From positions 64,001 through 128,000 of the forward strand of contig JAPPUL010000071.1 in the NCBI GenBank assembly GCA_026874595.1: a stretch of 64,000 bases of DNA. Direction: 5' to 3'. Below are positions 17,009-27,182 of the stretch, one piece after another. This DNA comes from Sipunculus nudus. Its lineage: Eukaryota; Annelida; Sipuncula; Golfingiida; Sipunculidae. Made by a program: the position numbers and the translations under genes. The stretch's first letter is position 1. Each line of letters starts with the position of its first letter. A model generated the notes under the pieces. The model was not told where the DNA came from. It did no database searches and was given only the letters and a program-made list of their open reading frames with translations.

Positions 17009-17927
17009 GTCGACCCCCCAAAAGTAACGAAAATACCGACATCCGTACTGCTACCCCATTTGTTACTTGTTCTTCTATCGTAGAATTTGCACTGTAGGCT
17101 ACTTCATAAGACAACTCTATCCCCCGGTTTATAGGACCTGGATGCATTACTAAGGCTCCATCTTTTGCATATCTTATATTAAGCTCATTTACCGTGTATT
17201 GTCTTACGTAATCTTCTAACGACGGGAATAGTCTCTCCTGCTGCCTCTCAAATTGTATCCTAAGACAATATACTACATCAACTCCATTAAGACCCGTTTT
17301 TAAATCGTTATATACTTTGCACCCTAAATCTTCTATCTTCCTCGGTATCAATGTCGAGGGACCCACCACCCTTACCTCTGCTCCTAACTTATTTAAACCT
17401 ATTATATTTGAACGTGAAACTCGGCTGTGAGTTATGTCTCCTACCAACGCTACCTTAAGACCTTTTATTCTACCCTTTTTCTCTTTTATTGTGTAAAGGT
17501 CCAGTAACGCTTGAGTCGGATGCTCGTGCGTTCCATCTCCCCCATTTATTATCGATAATGAGGTCTTCTTAGATAAAAAATGGGGCGCTCCGGAGGCATT
17601 ATGGCGTAGCACTATTATATCTGCATTTAAGGCTTCTACTGTCTTTGCTGTGTCTATTAGACTCTCTTGTTTTACTATACTGCTTGTTGTTGCGCTTATG
17701 TTTATTACATCTGCACTAAGGGCTTTTGCTGCTAGCTCAAATGAGGTTCGCGTGCGTGTCGATGGCTCGTAAAATACATTCACTACCATCTTCCCCCGCA
17801 GCAACGGCACCTTCTTTACTTGTCGCGTGAATATCTTTTTCATCCCTTCTGCTTGTCTTAGTATCTCTTCTATCTCTTCTCCCTCAAGCTCATAAAGTCC
17901 AAGCAAATCTTTTCTCTTATATTTCAA
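16992..17927 (-). CDS. pyrB: Aspartate carbamoyltransferase catalytic chain
   Basis: Makes carbamoyl-aspartate, the committed step of pyrimidine synthesis. 311 residues. Signatures: FYEPSTRTRTSFE (carbamoyl phosphate site), QESLIDTAKT with the mobile lysine-loop region, GGDGTHEHPTQALLDLYTI and MHPGPINRG. Ten bases downstream of pyrR and overlapping the pyrC-like gene, so the three are translated together. No pyrI regulatory chain is present, consistent with the ATCase-PyrC' class. Confidence 0.96.
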   Translation of the reverse strand: MKYKRKDLLGLYELEGEEIEEILRQAEGMKKIFTRQVKKVPLLRGKMVVNVFYEPSTRTRTSFELAAKALSADVINISATTSSIVKQESLIDTAKTVEALNADIIVLRHNASGAPHFLSKKTSLSIINGGDGTHEHPTQALLDLYTIKEKKGRIKGLKVALVGDITHSRVSRSNIIGLNKLGAEVRVVGPSTLIPRKIEDLGCKVYNDLKTGLNGVDVVYCLRIQFERQQERLFPSLEDYVRQYTVNELNIRYAKDGALVMHPGPINRGIELSYEVAYSANSTIEEQVTNGVAVRMSVFSLLLGGRHGSSN

Positions 17928-17936
17928 ATCCCAATT

Positions 17937-18479
17937 CTATCCTTGTCTCATATATATTACTCCCTCCTCTCCATCCTCCTCTTTTAACTTCACTTCTATC
18001 TTCTCTTTACTCCCCGATGATAACACCTTCCCACAATAATTAGGGCATATCGGTAACTCCCGCCCCCCTCGATCCACGAGTATTGCAAGCTCTATCTTCT
18101 TCGGCCGCCCGTAATCCATTATCTGATCTATTGCTGCGCGTATCGTTCGCCCCGTTTGAAGGACATCGTCTACTAGGATTATCCGCTTGCCTGATACGTC
18201 GAATAGTATATTTGTCTCCCCTACCTTAAGATCTCCTCCACGCTCTATAAAATCATCCCTATAAAGCGATATGTCTACTGTCCCATATTCTACCTCCCCC
18301 CCACTTAACTCCCCTCCCATTAACCCTATAAAGCGCTTTGCCAATATGTCCCCCCGCCTAACTATACCTATAAAAGCAAGCCCTTTTTTCTCTCCTCTTT
18401 TTAATATCTTTTTTGACATCCCTATAAGCGCCTCACTTATTTCTTCCCCATCCATTATATTTTCTCGCTCTACTTTCAT
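17937..18479 (-). CDS. pyrR: PyrR: pyrimidine operon regulator / uracil phosphoribosyltransferase
   Basis: 180 residues with the type I PRTase PRPP loop VDDVLQTGRTIRAAID and the FIGIVRRGD segment. Family members bind UMP and the pyr mRNA leader to cause attenuation, and have some UPRT activity. It heads the pyr genes. I did not find a convincing PyrR-binding stem-loop in the 117 bases before it, which instead hold a 15-bp tandem pair. Confidence 0.93.
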   Translation of the reverse strand: MKVERENIMDGEEISEALIGMSKKILKRGEKKGLAFIGIVRRGDILAKRFIGLMGGELSGGEVEYGTVDISLYRDDFIERGGDLKVGETNILFDVSGKRIILVDDVLQTGRTIRAAIDQIMDYGRPKKIELAILVDRGGRELPICPNYCGKVLSSGSKEKIEVKLKEEDGEEGVIYMRQG

Positions 18480-18503
18480 CGCTTTTCTCCTTCCTCTATT
18501 CCC

Positions 18504-18533
18504 ATATCTTACATTCCAATATCCTACATTCCC
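18504..18533. repeat. 15-bp imperfect tandem duplication
   Basis: ATATCTTACATTCCA is followed by ATATCCTACATTCCC, two differences, between adk and pyrR. A third related piece (AATCTTACATCC) occurs near 18563. Confidence 0.75.
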
Positions 18534-18596
18534 CCCTACTTAAACCATACTCCCATCCCCTTGCTAAATCTTACATCCTAATTACAAATATACTCC

Positions 18597-19157
18597 CTAC
18601 TCAAGAACTTTATCCACCCTCCTCACTATCTCTTTTATTTCTCCTTCCCCATCTACTCCTTCTAAGAGCCCAAGACCCCTATAGTAGCTTATTAGCGGCT
18701 TCGTTTGCTCTTTATACACCTTAAGCCGATTCTCTATTGTCTTTGCATTGTCGTCTGTTCGACCCTCCTTCGCACCTCGCCCCATAAGACGACTCTTTAA
18801 TTCCTCCTCCCCTACGCGTATCTCTACTACCTTGTCTAATTTAACCCCTACTCGCTTCAACATCTTGCCAAGCTCATCTGCTTGCACTTCTGTCCTCGGA
18901 AATCCATCCAACAAAAATCCTCCCCCACAATCAGCCTCCCCTAACCTGCCCTCTATCATCTTTACTATTATTCCGTCCGGTACTAACTCTCCTCTGTCCA
19001 TATACACCCTCGCCGCTTTCCCTAACTCTGTACCGCCTGATACCTCCTCTCTTAGCATCTCACCTGTTGATATGTGGACTAGCTTATACTTCTTTACTAT
19101 ATATTCACTTTGTGTCCCTTTCCCAGACCCAGGCGCCCCTAACAATATTATATTCAT
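18597..19157 (-). CDS. adk: Adenylate kinase, short form
   Basis: Interconverts ATP, AMP and ADP. 186 residues. GAPGSGKGTQ is the P-loop, followed by HISTGEMLREE, GFLLDGFPRT and the short lid GRGAKEGRTDDN. The lid lacks the 25-30 residue insertion and zinc cysteines of the long form. First gene of a - strand run leading into pyrR-pyrB, so purine and pyrimidine nucleotide supply may be cotranscribed. Confidence 0.95.
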   Translation of the reverse strand: MNIILLGAPGSGKGTQSEYIVKKYKLVHISTGEMLREEVSGGTELGKAARVYMDRGELVPDGIIVKMIEGRLGEADCGGGFLLDGFPRTEVQADELGKMLKRVGVKLDKVVEIRVGEEELKSRLMGRGAKEGRTDDNAKTIENRLKVYKEQTKPLISYYRGLGLLEGVDGEGEIKEIVRRVDKVLE

Positions 19158-19392
19158 TCCTTTTCCCCTTTTTCTATTTTCTAAAACCCTCCTCTCTACC
19201 CTTATTTCAAATCTAGCTATTTATTCTTTCCATTTTCTATTATTTATATTTTATTTATACTTTTTTTTATCAAAAACTCCTTCCCTTTGTAATCTTTCCT
19301 CTAGCATTTGGGTATATACTTTATGCTTTGTTTTTATTAGCTTTTGTCTTTAGAGTGAATAGCTCTTTATTAGGTTTATCGGAGGTTTTTTT

Positions 19393-19611
19393 ATGGCTAA
19401 ACATTCTTCTTTTAACGTCTTGGGTATGTCTTGTTCTCATTGCGTTTCTAGAATTAACAAGGCTCTTTCTATTAACGGTATTTCTTCTGTTTCTGTCTCT
19501 TTGAAGAATAATACTGTCGACTTCGATTATGATGACTCTATCTTAGATATTAACAATACTGCTCGTGAGGCTATTCAAAAGGCAGGCTTTAGAGTAAATT
19601 TAGATAGTTAA
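19393..19611 (+). CDS. copZ: Copper chaperone, heavy-metal-associated domain
   Basis: 72 residues, one HMA domain with the GMSCSHC metal site. Binds Cu(+) in the cytoplasm and hands it to the P-type ATPase encoded 12 bp downstream. GGAGG precedes the ATG. Codons are T/C-ended, unlike the neighbouring - strand genes read in their own direction. Confidence 0.92.
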   Translation: MAKHSSFNVLGMSCSHCVSRINKALSINGISSVSVSLKNNTVDFDYDDSILDINNTAREAIQKAGFRVNLDS

Positions 19612-19623
19612 AAAGGCGAGGTA

Positions 19624-21873
19624 ATGCAACAGCAACAACAAACCTATAAAGAACATAACGATATTTCTAAAGTCTTTTCTGTCTCCGGTATGACTTGTTC
19701 CGCTTGTTCGGCTTCCGTTACTAATACCATATCTAAGCTAGATGGAGTGGCCTCCGCTAACGTTAGTTTGCAGGAACACAAGGCTTTTGTTCACTTCAAT
19801 CCTAACCTAATTAGCTCTTCGCAGATTGTAAACGCTATTAATGACTCCGGTTACAAGTCCTCTGTATTTCAACAAGAATCCATCTTTGATACCGATTCTG
19901 AGCAGATACAATCCTCTCTAAAACAATCTCTTAAACAAAAACTCATTTTTGCTGCCTCCTTATCTATTCCTGTCTTCATTATCTCTATGTTCAATATTAA
20001 CTTGCCTTTCAAAAACTATATCCTCTTCATACTTACCGCTCTTGTGCAGTTTTACCCAGGTTCTCACTTCATCGTTCCAGCCCTTAAAAAAGCTCGGCAT
20101 CTACAGTCCAATATGGATACCCTTGTCTCTTTAGGCACTTTGACCGCTTTCTTTTATAGCTCTTTTGTTACTTTTAAACTCATATCCGGTTATTTATACT
20201 TTGAGGCTTCTGCTGTTGTTATCTCTTTAGTCTTGCTTGGAAAGTATATGGAGGCTATTGCTCAAAGCAAAACTTCTTCTGCCATTAAGCAGCTTGTTGC
20301 TTTACAGCCGCAGTTTGCTACCGTTATTCGGAATGACAAAGAAATCAAAGTACATGTTAAGGATATCTTAATCGATGATATTGTTGCTGTTAGACCCGGG
20401 GATAAAATCCCTGTGGATGGGAGTGTCGTCTTCGGACAGACTTATGTCGATTGCTCTATGTTCACCGGAGAACCCATCCCCATATTTGTTTCAACCGGGG
20501 ATGACGTGCAGAGTGGCTCTATTAATCAAAATGGCTTTATTAAAGTTTGTGCTAAGAAAATCGGTAATGATACCTTCCTCGCTTCTATTATCTCTGTCGT
20601 TCAGCAGGCTTTAAGATCTAAAACCAATATTCAACGATTCGCTGATAAGGTCTCTTCTATATTCGTTCCTATTGTACTCGCTTTGGCTTTAATTACTTTC
20701 TTTGCTTGGTGGGCTTTATTATCTTTTGGATTGGTTGCCTCTAATTCCGTCTCTAATTTATCGATTCCTCTTATCAATACGGTTGCTGTTTTAGTTATTG
20801 CTTGTCCTTGTGCCTTGGGCCTTGCAACCCCTACTGCTATCGTCGTTGGTATCGGCAAAGGCGCTTTGAATGGCATCCTTATCAAAAATGCTCTCGTCTT
20901 AGAAAATACCAAGAATGTTGATACCATTGTCTTTGATAAAACCGGTACCCTCACCTTTGGCAAACCCTCTGTTACCGATATCGTTTCTCTTGACTCCAAT
21001 ATTGCACAAAACCAAATTATAAATTATGCTGCTACCCTTGAAAATCTATCTGAGCACCCTCTGGCCTCTGCTGTCATTAATAAAGCCATCCAGCTAAATG
21101 TTTTTGACGCTAAACAATATGACGTTTCAAATTTTAAAGTCTTTAGCGGACAGGGCATCTCAGGAAGTATCAATAATAAACCATTTGTCTTGGGTAATAT
21201 GAGCTTAATGATTTCTCTTAATATCTCTTTTGAAAATAATTCTCATAAAAACATCTATCAGAACCTGTTGGAACAGGGTAAGTCTATTATCCTTATTGCT
21301 AATAGCAAATACATTATAGGTATTATTGCTTTGTTTGACCAAATTAGACCTGAGGCCTCTTCTGCTATCTCTAAATTACATGATATGAGGCTTAATACCA
21401 TTATATTAAGCGGCGACCACAAAAATGCTTGCCTTAATGTTGCCAGTACCCTAAATATCAAAAATGTTCATTATGACCTTTTACCCAATCAGAAAATTGA
21501 CTTTATTAAAAACTTACAAAAGAATAATAGTTGTGTGGCTATGGTCGGAGATGGCATTAATGATGCTCCGGCTCTTGCTCAAGCTAATATTAGCTTCTCC
21601 CTTGCCTCTGCATCGAATATCGCTATTCAGGCCGCCGATATCACTCTAATTAATAGCTCTTTAGATGATGTTATAAAGGCTATTAACCTTAGCCGTAAAT
21701 CTATGGCCACCATTAAACGTAACTTGTTTTGGGCTTCAATATATAACGTCATTGGCATACCTTTTGCGGCCTTTGGGCTCCTTAACCCCATGATTGCAGG
21801 ATTTGCTATGGCTTTTAGTTCTGTCTCCGTTTTGACTAGTTCTTTGCTCCTTAAAAAGGCATCTATTAATTAA
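19624..21873 (+). CDS. copA: Cu(+)-exporting P1B-type ATPase
   Basis: 749 residues. One N-terminal HMA domain (GMTCSAC at 22-28), then membrane helices, the actuator TGEP, CPC in the transport helix (about 395), DKTGTLT phosphorylation motif (about 437), the SEHPLAS HP motif, GDGINDAPAL (about 640) and two final helices. Exports copper and may supply the oxidase that ctaB serves. Forms a two-gene unit with copZ. No CsoR, CueR or CopY regulator is adjacent. Confidence 0.96.
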   Translation: MQQQQQTYKEHNDISKVFSVSGMTCSACSASVTNTISKLDGVASANVSLQEHKAFVHFNPNLISSSQIVNAINDSGYKSSVFQQESIFDTDSEQIQSSLKQSLKQKLIFAASLSIPVFIISMFNINLPFKNYILFILTALVQFYPGSHFIVPALKKARHLQSNMDTLVSLGTLTAFFYSSFVTFKLISGYLYFEASAVVISLVLLGKYMEAIAQSKTSSAIKQLVALQPQFATVIRNDKEIKVHVKDILIDDIVAVRPGDKIPVDGSVVFGQTYVDCSMFTGEPIPIFVSTGDDVQSGSINQNGFIKVCAKKIGNDTFLASIISVVQQALRSKTNIQRFADKVSSIFVPIVLALALITFFAWWALLSFGLVASNSVSNLSIPLINTVAVLVIACPCALGLATPTAIVVGIGKGALNGILIKNALVLENTKNVDTIVFDKTGTLTFGKPSVTDIVSLDSNIAQNQIINYAATLENLSEHPLASAVINKAIQLNVFDAKQYDVSNFKVFSGQGISGSINNKPFVLGNMSLMISLNISFENNSHKNIYQNLLEQGKSIILIANSKYIIGIIALFDQIRPEASSAISKLHDMRLNTIILSGDHKNACLNVASTLNIKNVHYDLLPNQKIDFIKNLQKNNSCVAMVGDGINDAPALAQANISFSLASASNIAIQAADITLINSSLDDVIKAINLSRKSMATIKRNLFWASIYNVIGIPFAAFGLLNPMIAGFAMAFSSVSVLTSSLLLKKASIN

Positions 21874-21952
21874 ATCAGTTTTATATGCCTATTACAGAGA
21901 AGCCCATTCTAAGCGTGGTATACTATATAAAGCATATAATCTGCTTAAATTA

Positions 21953-22189
21953 TTATTCTGACATCTCTTGTATCGAAAAATAACTATGCCCTTCCTTCTC
22001 GCCTCCTGGACTTACTTTAGACTTATTCTTCTTTAGTAACTCTTTTATCTCTTTATTCTCCGAACCTTTTCTATCCAAGCCTAGATGCATGTCTTCCTTC
22101 AAATGTCTTATTATCCTAAGCACCACTTCAAGCATATCGTTTGGAAATTCTTTTAATTCTTTTAATATCTTCTCTTCCCCTTTTCGCAT
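21953..22189 (-). CDS. Small DUF2281-like hypothetical protein
   Basis: 78 residues. The first half (ILKELKEFPNDMLEVVLRIIRHLKE) forms a predicted amphipathic helix pair similar in pattern to small DUF2281/antitoxin-like proteins. The second half is charged and lysine-rich. It sits 17 bp downstream of the cyclase gene on the same strand, so it is probably cotranscribed. No toxin gene accompanies it. Coding status rests on context and codon pattern. Confidence 0.5.
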   Translation of the reverse strand: MRKGEEKILKELKEFPNDMLEVVLRIIRHLKEDMHLGLDRKGSENKEIKELLKKNKSKVSPGGEKEGHSYFSIQEMSE

Positions 22190-22206
22190 TTTAACTACTT
22201 GCTCTC

Positions 22207-24702
22207 CTACTTTTTATCTAAATTTGTTACTCCATCCCAACCCTCACCCGGAGACTTCTCTACAAATTGTCTGCACCTCTCATAATACACCTTAGATAAC
22301 ATATCATCCGCAAAAAGCTCTAGAGACCTCCCGAATATCTCCTTCGCTTTCTCAAATTCCATACGCCTATAATAATCATACCCTTCTGCATGATTCAATT
22401 GTAATTGCCTAATAAGCCCCGCAATCGCCCCTTTTCGTCCCAATACCTCATACAAAACTACAGGAGTGCTCCGTCCAACCACACGTACTTTGTCCACCTC
22501 TCGTACTTCTACTAGATCTTTTACAAATTCGTACGTTGTCCCTGATATCATCGCATATGTTCCATAAAATTTATTTACTCCCTCAAGCCGTGCCGCAAGG
22601 TTTACTGTGTCTCCTATCATAGTATAATCCATACGCTGGCGTGAACCCATGTTCCCTACCACCGCATTGCCTGAATTTATCCCTATCCGCATCCTTAAAT
22701 CCGTAAGACCATATTCCGACCAAAGCCCCTCTAACTCCTTCATCCTATCTTGTATATCAAGTACTGCTGATATTGCCCTCCTTGCATGGTCTTCTTGATC
22801 CAGCGGAGCTCCCCAAAATGCTATTATTGCATCCCCTTCAAATTTGTCTACTACTCCATCGTATTTTATTATTATATCACACATTTCTGTTAAATAACTA
22901 TTTAAAAGACCCACAAGTTCTTTTGGACTTAGACTCTCTGATATCGTTGTGAACTTCTCTATATCCGAAAAAAACGACGTTATCTCCCGATTTACACCCC
23001 CAAGCTGGAGCTTATCAGGATCCTCTATTATTATGTCTATCACTGCTGGCGATAAGTATTGTCCAAATATTCCTTTTATATGCTTTTTCTGCTTACTCTC
23101 CTTAAAATATTTTAATATACTTGTAACTGGGAAAGTTAAAAGCAGGCTCATTGTCATTGTCCCAAAATCTAGTAAAATATTAAATTGTGTGTAAAGCGTA
23201 AAGCCTATTAACACCAGCAAAAATATAACAGCCAATAATACTAATATCCCATAGCCCATAGACAGCCTGTTAACTATAAAATACAAAAGTAGTGGCAATA
23301 TGAATATTATTACTCCCAAACTCCACTCCCCCCTATACTCGCGCAGCATATCATTATTTAGTATGTTATCTACTGCCGTTGCATGTACATGCACTCCTGT
23401 CTCCTTCTGATCAAATGGCGTTGCCCGCTGGTCAAACATTCCCGGCGCTATTGACCCTATTAACACTATCTTATCTTTAAACGCTTTTGTATTTACTTTG
23501 TTTATAACATTATCTGGCACCTTCTTTACTAAATCAGGATTGCTTCCTAAAACCTCTTCACGTAACTTTTTAAGTAAACTATAATCTTTATATATATCCG
23601 CCTCTTTTATATCATCCCTTTTTAACTCCTCTTTATAATAAGCACATAGCTCCTTTATATGATCATATATCCTTAGAATGTCTATATGGTAAAAGGTTGG
23701 ATAGATATGCCTTGTCCCGTAAAACTTTAATCTTACATTTCCGTTATTGTCTAACGGTATTTTCCTATCATCAAGGTGTATCTCATCATCCTTTATCAAA
23801 ACAGACTTAGGTTTTAAATAATGATATACTGTTGCAAAGGATAAACTCGGATAATAATTCCCCCAGTACCTCATCAAAAGAGGCGTCCGCCTGGCTTTGC
23901 CATCAGTGTCAAGTGGCCCCTCAACTCCCGATACCTGCAATGTATTGTCTCTAAGCTCCTTTATAGGTGGGACTGTTCTATAATACTCAATTATCTTATC
24001 ACTCTCCTCTTCCTCTTTAACCGAGATTGAGTACTTCTTTAAAAATGCTAGCTGTTGTTTTTTGTACCTCGATAATAATGTTGCCTTAAAATAGCCGTTC
24101 AATAATTCATAAACCCCCTCTGTATCAAGGCTATTTAACTCTGACTCGCTTGACAATAACTTGAAACCCTTTAGAGCTTTTAGCCGTCCCTTTAAAAGCC
24201 CTTTAAGCTCCGTTAGGGGCTTTGCTTTCAACGTTTCTATCTTTCGTTCTATCAGTTTTCCAACATCTTCTTTCGTAGAGTAGAATGCCATCCCTATTAT
24301 TATATTCTCAGCTTCACTTACTGCCTCTGCAAAGACTTCGTCATCCTTCTCCCCTACATAACTATAGACCGATGTCTCAGAAAACATAGAATCAAATACT
24401 ATTAACCTCGCCCCTGATTTATTTAGAAAATCTATTAACCGTTTGTAAAAAGACCGCCGCCACGGCCAGCCCATATTATATACCGCTTCTGCCTCCTTAA
24501 GTCCCCTTTGGCTTGTATGTGCATATACTATATTATTACCTGGACTCTTTTGTTTACTCGTAAGAAGTACTACCTCGTCTACCACTATGTTTTCTACATT
24601 CTCCATCATCCCTGACATATAAAGCAGCATGAATAATGTAGACATGAAAAGTACTGTAAATAACCCTATATTAGCCTTTATAAATTCCTTTAGCCTTTCC
24701 AA
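22207..24702 (-). CDS. CHASE2-domain adenylate/guanylate cyclase
   Basis: 831 residues. One N-terminal membrane segment, then an extracytoplasmic CHASE2 sensor (about 40-430, with VFDSMFSE and KDKIVLIGSIAPG), three closely spaced helices (about 465-545), and a class III cyclase catalytic domain (SFFSDIEKFTTISE with metal aspartate, FEGDAIIAFWG with the second, and GDTVNLAARLE). A short tetratricopeptide-like tail follows. It should turn an outside signal into cAMP or cGMP. A possible receiver, the cyclic-nucleotide-binding domain at 47309, is in the same window. Confidence 0.92.
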   Translation of the reverse strand: MERLKEFIKANIGLFTVLFMSTLFMLLYMSGMMENVENIVVDEVVLLTSKQKSPGNNIVYAHTSQRGLKEAEAVYNMGWPWRRSFYKRLIDFLNKSGARLIVFDSMFSETSVYSYVGEKDDEVFAEAVSEAENIIIGMAFYSTKEDVGKLIERKIETLKAKPLTELKGLLKGRLKALKGFKLLSSESELNSLDTEGVYELLNGYFKATLLSRYKKQQLAFLKKYSISVKEEEESDKIIEYYRTVPPIKELRDNTLQVSGVEGPLDTDGKARRTPLLMRYWGNYYPSLSFATVYHYLKPKSVLIKDDEIHLDDRKIPLDNNGNVRLKFYGTRHIYPTFYHIDILRIYDHIKELCAYYKEELKRDDIKEADIYKDYSLLKKLREEVLGSNPDLVKKVPDNVINKVNTKAFKDKIVLIGSIAPGMFDQRATPFDQKETGVHVHATAVDNILNNDMLREYRGEWSLGVIIFILPLLLYFIVNRLSMGYGILVLLAVIFLLVLIGFTLYTQFNILLDFGTMTMSLLLTFPVTSILKYFKESKQKKHIKGIFGQYLSPAVIDIIIEDPDKLQLGGVNREITSFFSDIEKFTTISESLSPKELVGLLNSYLTEMCDIIIKYDGVVDKFEGDAIIAFWGAPLDQEDHARRAISAVLDIQDRMKELEGLWSEYGLTDLRMRIGINSGNAVVGNMGSRQRMDYTMIGDTVNLAARLEGVNKFYGTYAMISGTTYEFVKDLVEVREVDKVRVVGRSTPVVLYEVLGRKGAIAGLIRQLQLNHAEGYDYYRRMEFEKAKEIFGRSLELFADDMLSKVYYERCRQFVEKSPGEGWDGVTNLDKK

Positions 24703-24730
24703 AATAGCCTCTCATTCATATAATCTTGCA

Positions 24731-24764
24731 TCCTATCCTCTAAATCCTATCCTCTAAATCCTAT
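24731..24764. repeat. 14-bp tandem repeat, 2.4 copies
   Basis: TCCTATCCTCTAAA is repeated head to tail just upstream of the cyclase gene (in its leader, - strand). Confidence 0.88.
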
Positions 24765-24879
24765 CTGCCATACCAATATATTATCACCTCCTAAGCCCTT
24801 ATCTATATCTTTTTTTTTAACCCTTTCTCTCTTTTATTAAAACTTTTCTTAGAAAAGTCTACTAAAAAGCGCTTTGACA

Positions 24880-25863
24880 TTACACAAAAACCCGTTCCTC
24901 ATATATCTTCGGCTGACCAACTACATCCAGCATCCCAAAATAATCATGACTCATCCCCTGATAATAATTATTCTCTTCCAAATATTTATCTATTAACGTG
25001 TTAAACTGCCCCTTGCCTATATCCCAGTCAGGCGCTATTAACAAATCCTTCGGACCAAGCCCAAATAATCTATGTATTACAACGTCGCTTGATAGTAAGC
25101 TAAGTGATTCTGATAACAGATATAGATAATTATCTAAACTCATTAAACTAAATTCTCCCCGCTTGTACATCTTCTCCATTTTCGTCTTCTTCACCACATG
25201 CAATTGATGTATCTTTATACCATCTATTCCTATGTCTGACAGATACTTTATTGTATCAAGCTGCATTTTATTTGTCTCGTTGGGAAGGCCATGTATTACA
25301 TGTACACATATTTTTATGTCTTTATACTTTCTCGTTTGCATATATGTATCATGAAAGCATTTTAAGTCATGTCCCCTATTTATTAACTCCAAAGTCTTGT
25401 CATGCATGCTTTGAAGACCATACTCTATCCATACCTCCTGCTTTTTTGCATAGCCGCTTATTAAATACAATATCTCATCATTTATACAGTCTGGCCTTGT
25501 GCCTATCGATAAACCTACTACCTCAGGATGACGCAGTGCCTCCTCATATACTCGTTTTAAATAATCTACTTCCCCATAAGTTGATGAGAACGCCTGAAAG
25601 TACGCTATGAACTTTTTGCCTCCATAACGCTCCTTCTGATATCTAATCCCATCATCAAGCTGCTTCCTTACACTATTTTCTATCCTTGCATCGTTTGGCG
25701 TGAAACTATCTACATTGCAGTATATACAGCCTCCTCGCCCCTTTGAACCATCCCTGTTCGGACAAGTGAATCCTGCATCTATACATACTTTAAAGGCCCT
25801 CTCCCCGTATACACCTCGCAAATAGGCTCCTATATTGTTATATCTTTTGTTGCCTCTAAACAT
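24880..25863 (-). CDS. Radical SAM protein, TIGR01212/YhcC type
   Basis: 327 residues. The [4Fe-4S]/SAM cluster motif is in CPNRDGSKGRGGCIYC, the specific form seen in the YhcC family. Downstream blocks SIGTRPDC, WIEYGLQS, CVHVIHGLPNE and KIHQLHVV also match the family. The reaction is not established for this group. Lone gene between the cyclase and rlmN. Confidence 0.88.
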   Translation of the reverse strand: MFRGNKRYNNIGAYLRGVYGERAFKVCIDAGFTCPNRDGSKGRGGCIYCNVDSFTPNDARIENSVRKQLDDGIRYQKERYGGKKFIAYFQAFSSTYGEVDYLKRVYEEALRHPEVVGLSIGTRPDCINDEILYLISGYAKKQEVWIEYGLQSMHDKTLELINRGHDLKCFHDTYMQTRKYKDIKICVHVIHGLPNETNKMQLDTIKYLSDIGIDGIKIHQLHVVKKTKMEKMYKRGEFSLMSLDNYLYLLSESLSLLSSDVVIHRLFGLGPKDLLIAPDWDIGKGQFNTLIDKYLEENNYYQGMSHDYFGMLDVVGQPKIYEERVFV

Positions 25864-25909
25864 TCTCTTTTATCTCCATTCTATTGTTTCTATATTCTTT
25901 CTATACAAC

Positions 25910-25942
25910 TATATTCCCTCTATATTCCCTCTATATTCCCTC
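25910..25942. repeat. 11-bp tandem repeat, three copies
   Basis: TATATTCCCTC is repeated three times exactly in the gap between rlmN and the radical SAM gene. Confidence 0.92.
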
Positions 25943-26031
25943 CACATACCTACATCCATAACCATTGCTACATACAATCTAAATATACCCTATAAGCTAT
26001 ATTAGTTTCACATTGTCTTTGTTTTTTTTTA

Positions 26032-27096
26032 TCACCTTTGGACTAACTGGCCACAGGCTGCCTTTATTTCTCGGCCCTTTCGCTTCCTCTCCACTACCTC
26101 TAGATTCGTGTATTTAAAGTAGTTTTTAAAATATTTTATCGCTCCTACACTCGGCTCTGCATAATTTTTCCCCTCATACGCTAAAGGAGCTCCTTCTAAT
26201 ACTTCTATCTTATTGTACGGTATCAAATTTAAGTTGAACTTTAATTCGCTATTATATAGCTTAATTAAGTCTTTTGCATCCTCTTTGCCCATATTTACAC
26301 CCGCAAGCATTATGTATTCTAGCGTTATACGTTTGCCTGTCTTTCTAGTGTAATATCTTAACGACTTTAATAGTTCCTTTATATCTATCTTCTTGGCTAT
26401 CGGCATTATTTGCTTTCGTAGCTTCTGATTTAAGGTCGTTAGCGATACTGCAAGCCGTATGTTTTGTAAACCTTCATCATCTGCCAACCTTTCTATCCCT
26501 CGTGCTATGCCTGCTGTTGATACCGTTATCCGTCGTGCACCATAACCTCCAAGCTCAGTGTCCAACAACGCCATTATAGACCCTCGGACATTTTTATAAT
26601 TCAAAAACGGCTCCCCCATCCCCATATAAATTATATTATCAAGCTTTTTATTCTCTTTCTTAAGTAGCAAATACTGTCCCACTATCTCATCGACATATAA
26701 GGACCGCTTTAAACCCATTGTCCCTGTTGCACAAAATGTACAGGCTAGTGGGCAACCCGCTTGGGAGGAGATGCACAAACTCTTTCTACCTCCTTCTCGT
26801 ATTACTACACTTTCTATCCTATTGCCATCTGCAAGTTCGTATACTACCTTTGTTGTCCCGCCTCCGCGGCTTGAAAGTCTATCCACCTCTTTTAAGCTTA
26901 TTACATTATATCCGCTTGCCAGATTGTTACGTAAGCCCTTCGGAAGCGTTTGCATCTGTTCAAAATCATATACCCCTTGTTGGTATATATAGTTTTGTAT
27001 CTGTTTGCTCCGATATCTCTCATATCCTGCCCTTATTACAAGCTCTTCTATTTCTTTTTTTGTGTAGTTTAATATTGACTCTATTTTGCCCTGCAC
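26032..27096 (-). CDS. rlmN: 23S rRNA A2503 / tRNA A37 C2-methyltransferase
   Basis: Radical SAM methylation of adenine C2. 354 residues. Cluster motif AGCPLACTFCATG, GMGEPFLNY, and the C-terminal AACGQL whose cysteine carries the methyl group. An N-terminal accessory domain with FRxxQI-like YRSKQIQNYIY is present. 86 bp before it (in its direction) lies folB. Confidence 0.96.
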   Translation of the reverse strand: MQGKIESILNYTKKEIEELVIRAGYERYRSKQIQNYIYQQGVYDFEQMQTLPKGLRNNLASGYNVISLKEVDRLSSRGGGTTKVVYELADGNRIESVVIREGGRKSLCISSQAGCPLACTFCATGTMGLKRSLYVDEIVGQYLLLKKENKKLDNIIYMGMGEPFLNYKNVRGSIMALLDTELGGYGARRITVSTAGIARGIERLADDEGLQNIRLAVSLTTLNQKLRKQIMPIAKKIDIKELLKSLRYYTRKTGKRITLEYIMLAGVNMGKEDAKDLIKLYNSELKFNLNLIPYNKIEVLEGAPLAYEGKNYAEPSVGAIKYFKNYFKYTNLEVVERKRKGREIKAACGQLVQR

Positions 27097-27182
27097 TCTT
27101 TACTTTTCTTTTCCTCCGTTTTCTCTTAGCTACATCTTGCTCTTTTCTCTATATCTGTCTTTTAACATCTCTTGTTCAATAA

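Noticed and set aside
18480-18596. PyrR-binding attenuator before pyrR
   Set aside because: No convincing anti-antiterminator/terminator stems were seen. The gap mainly holds a 15-bp tandem pair.
21953-22189. Antitoxin of a toxin-antitoxin pair
   Set aside because: Only a loose DUF2281-like pattern and no toxin partner next to it.
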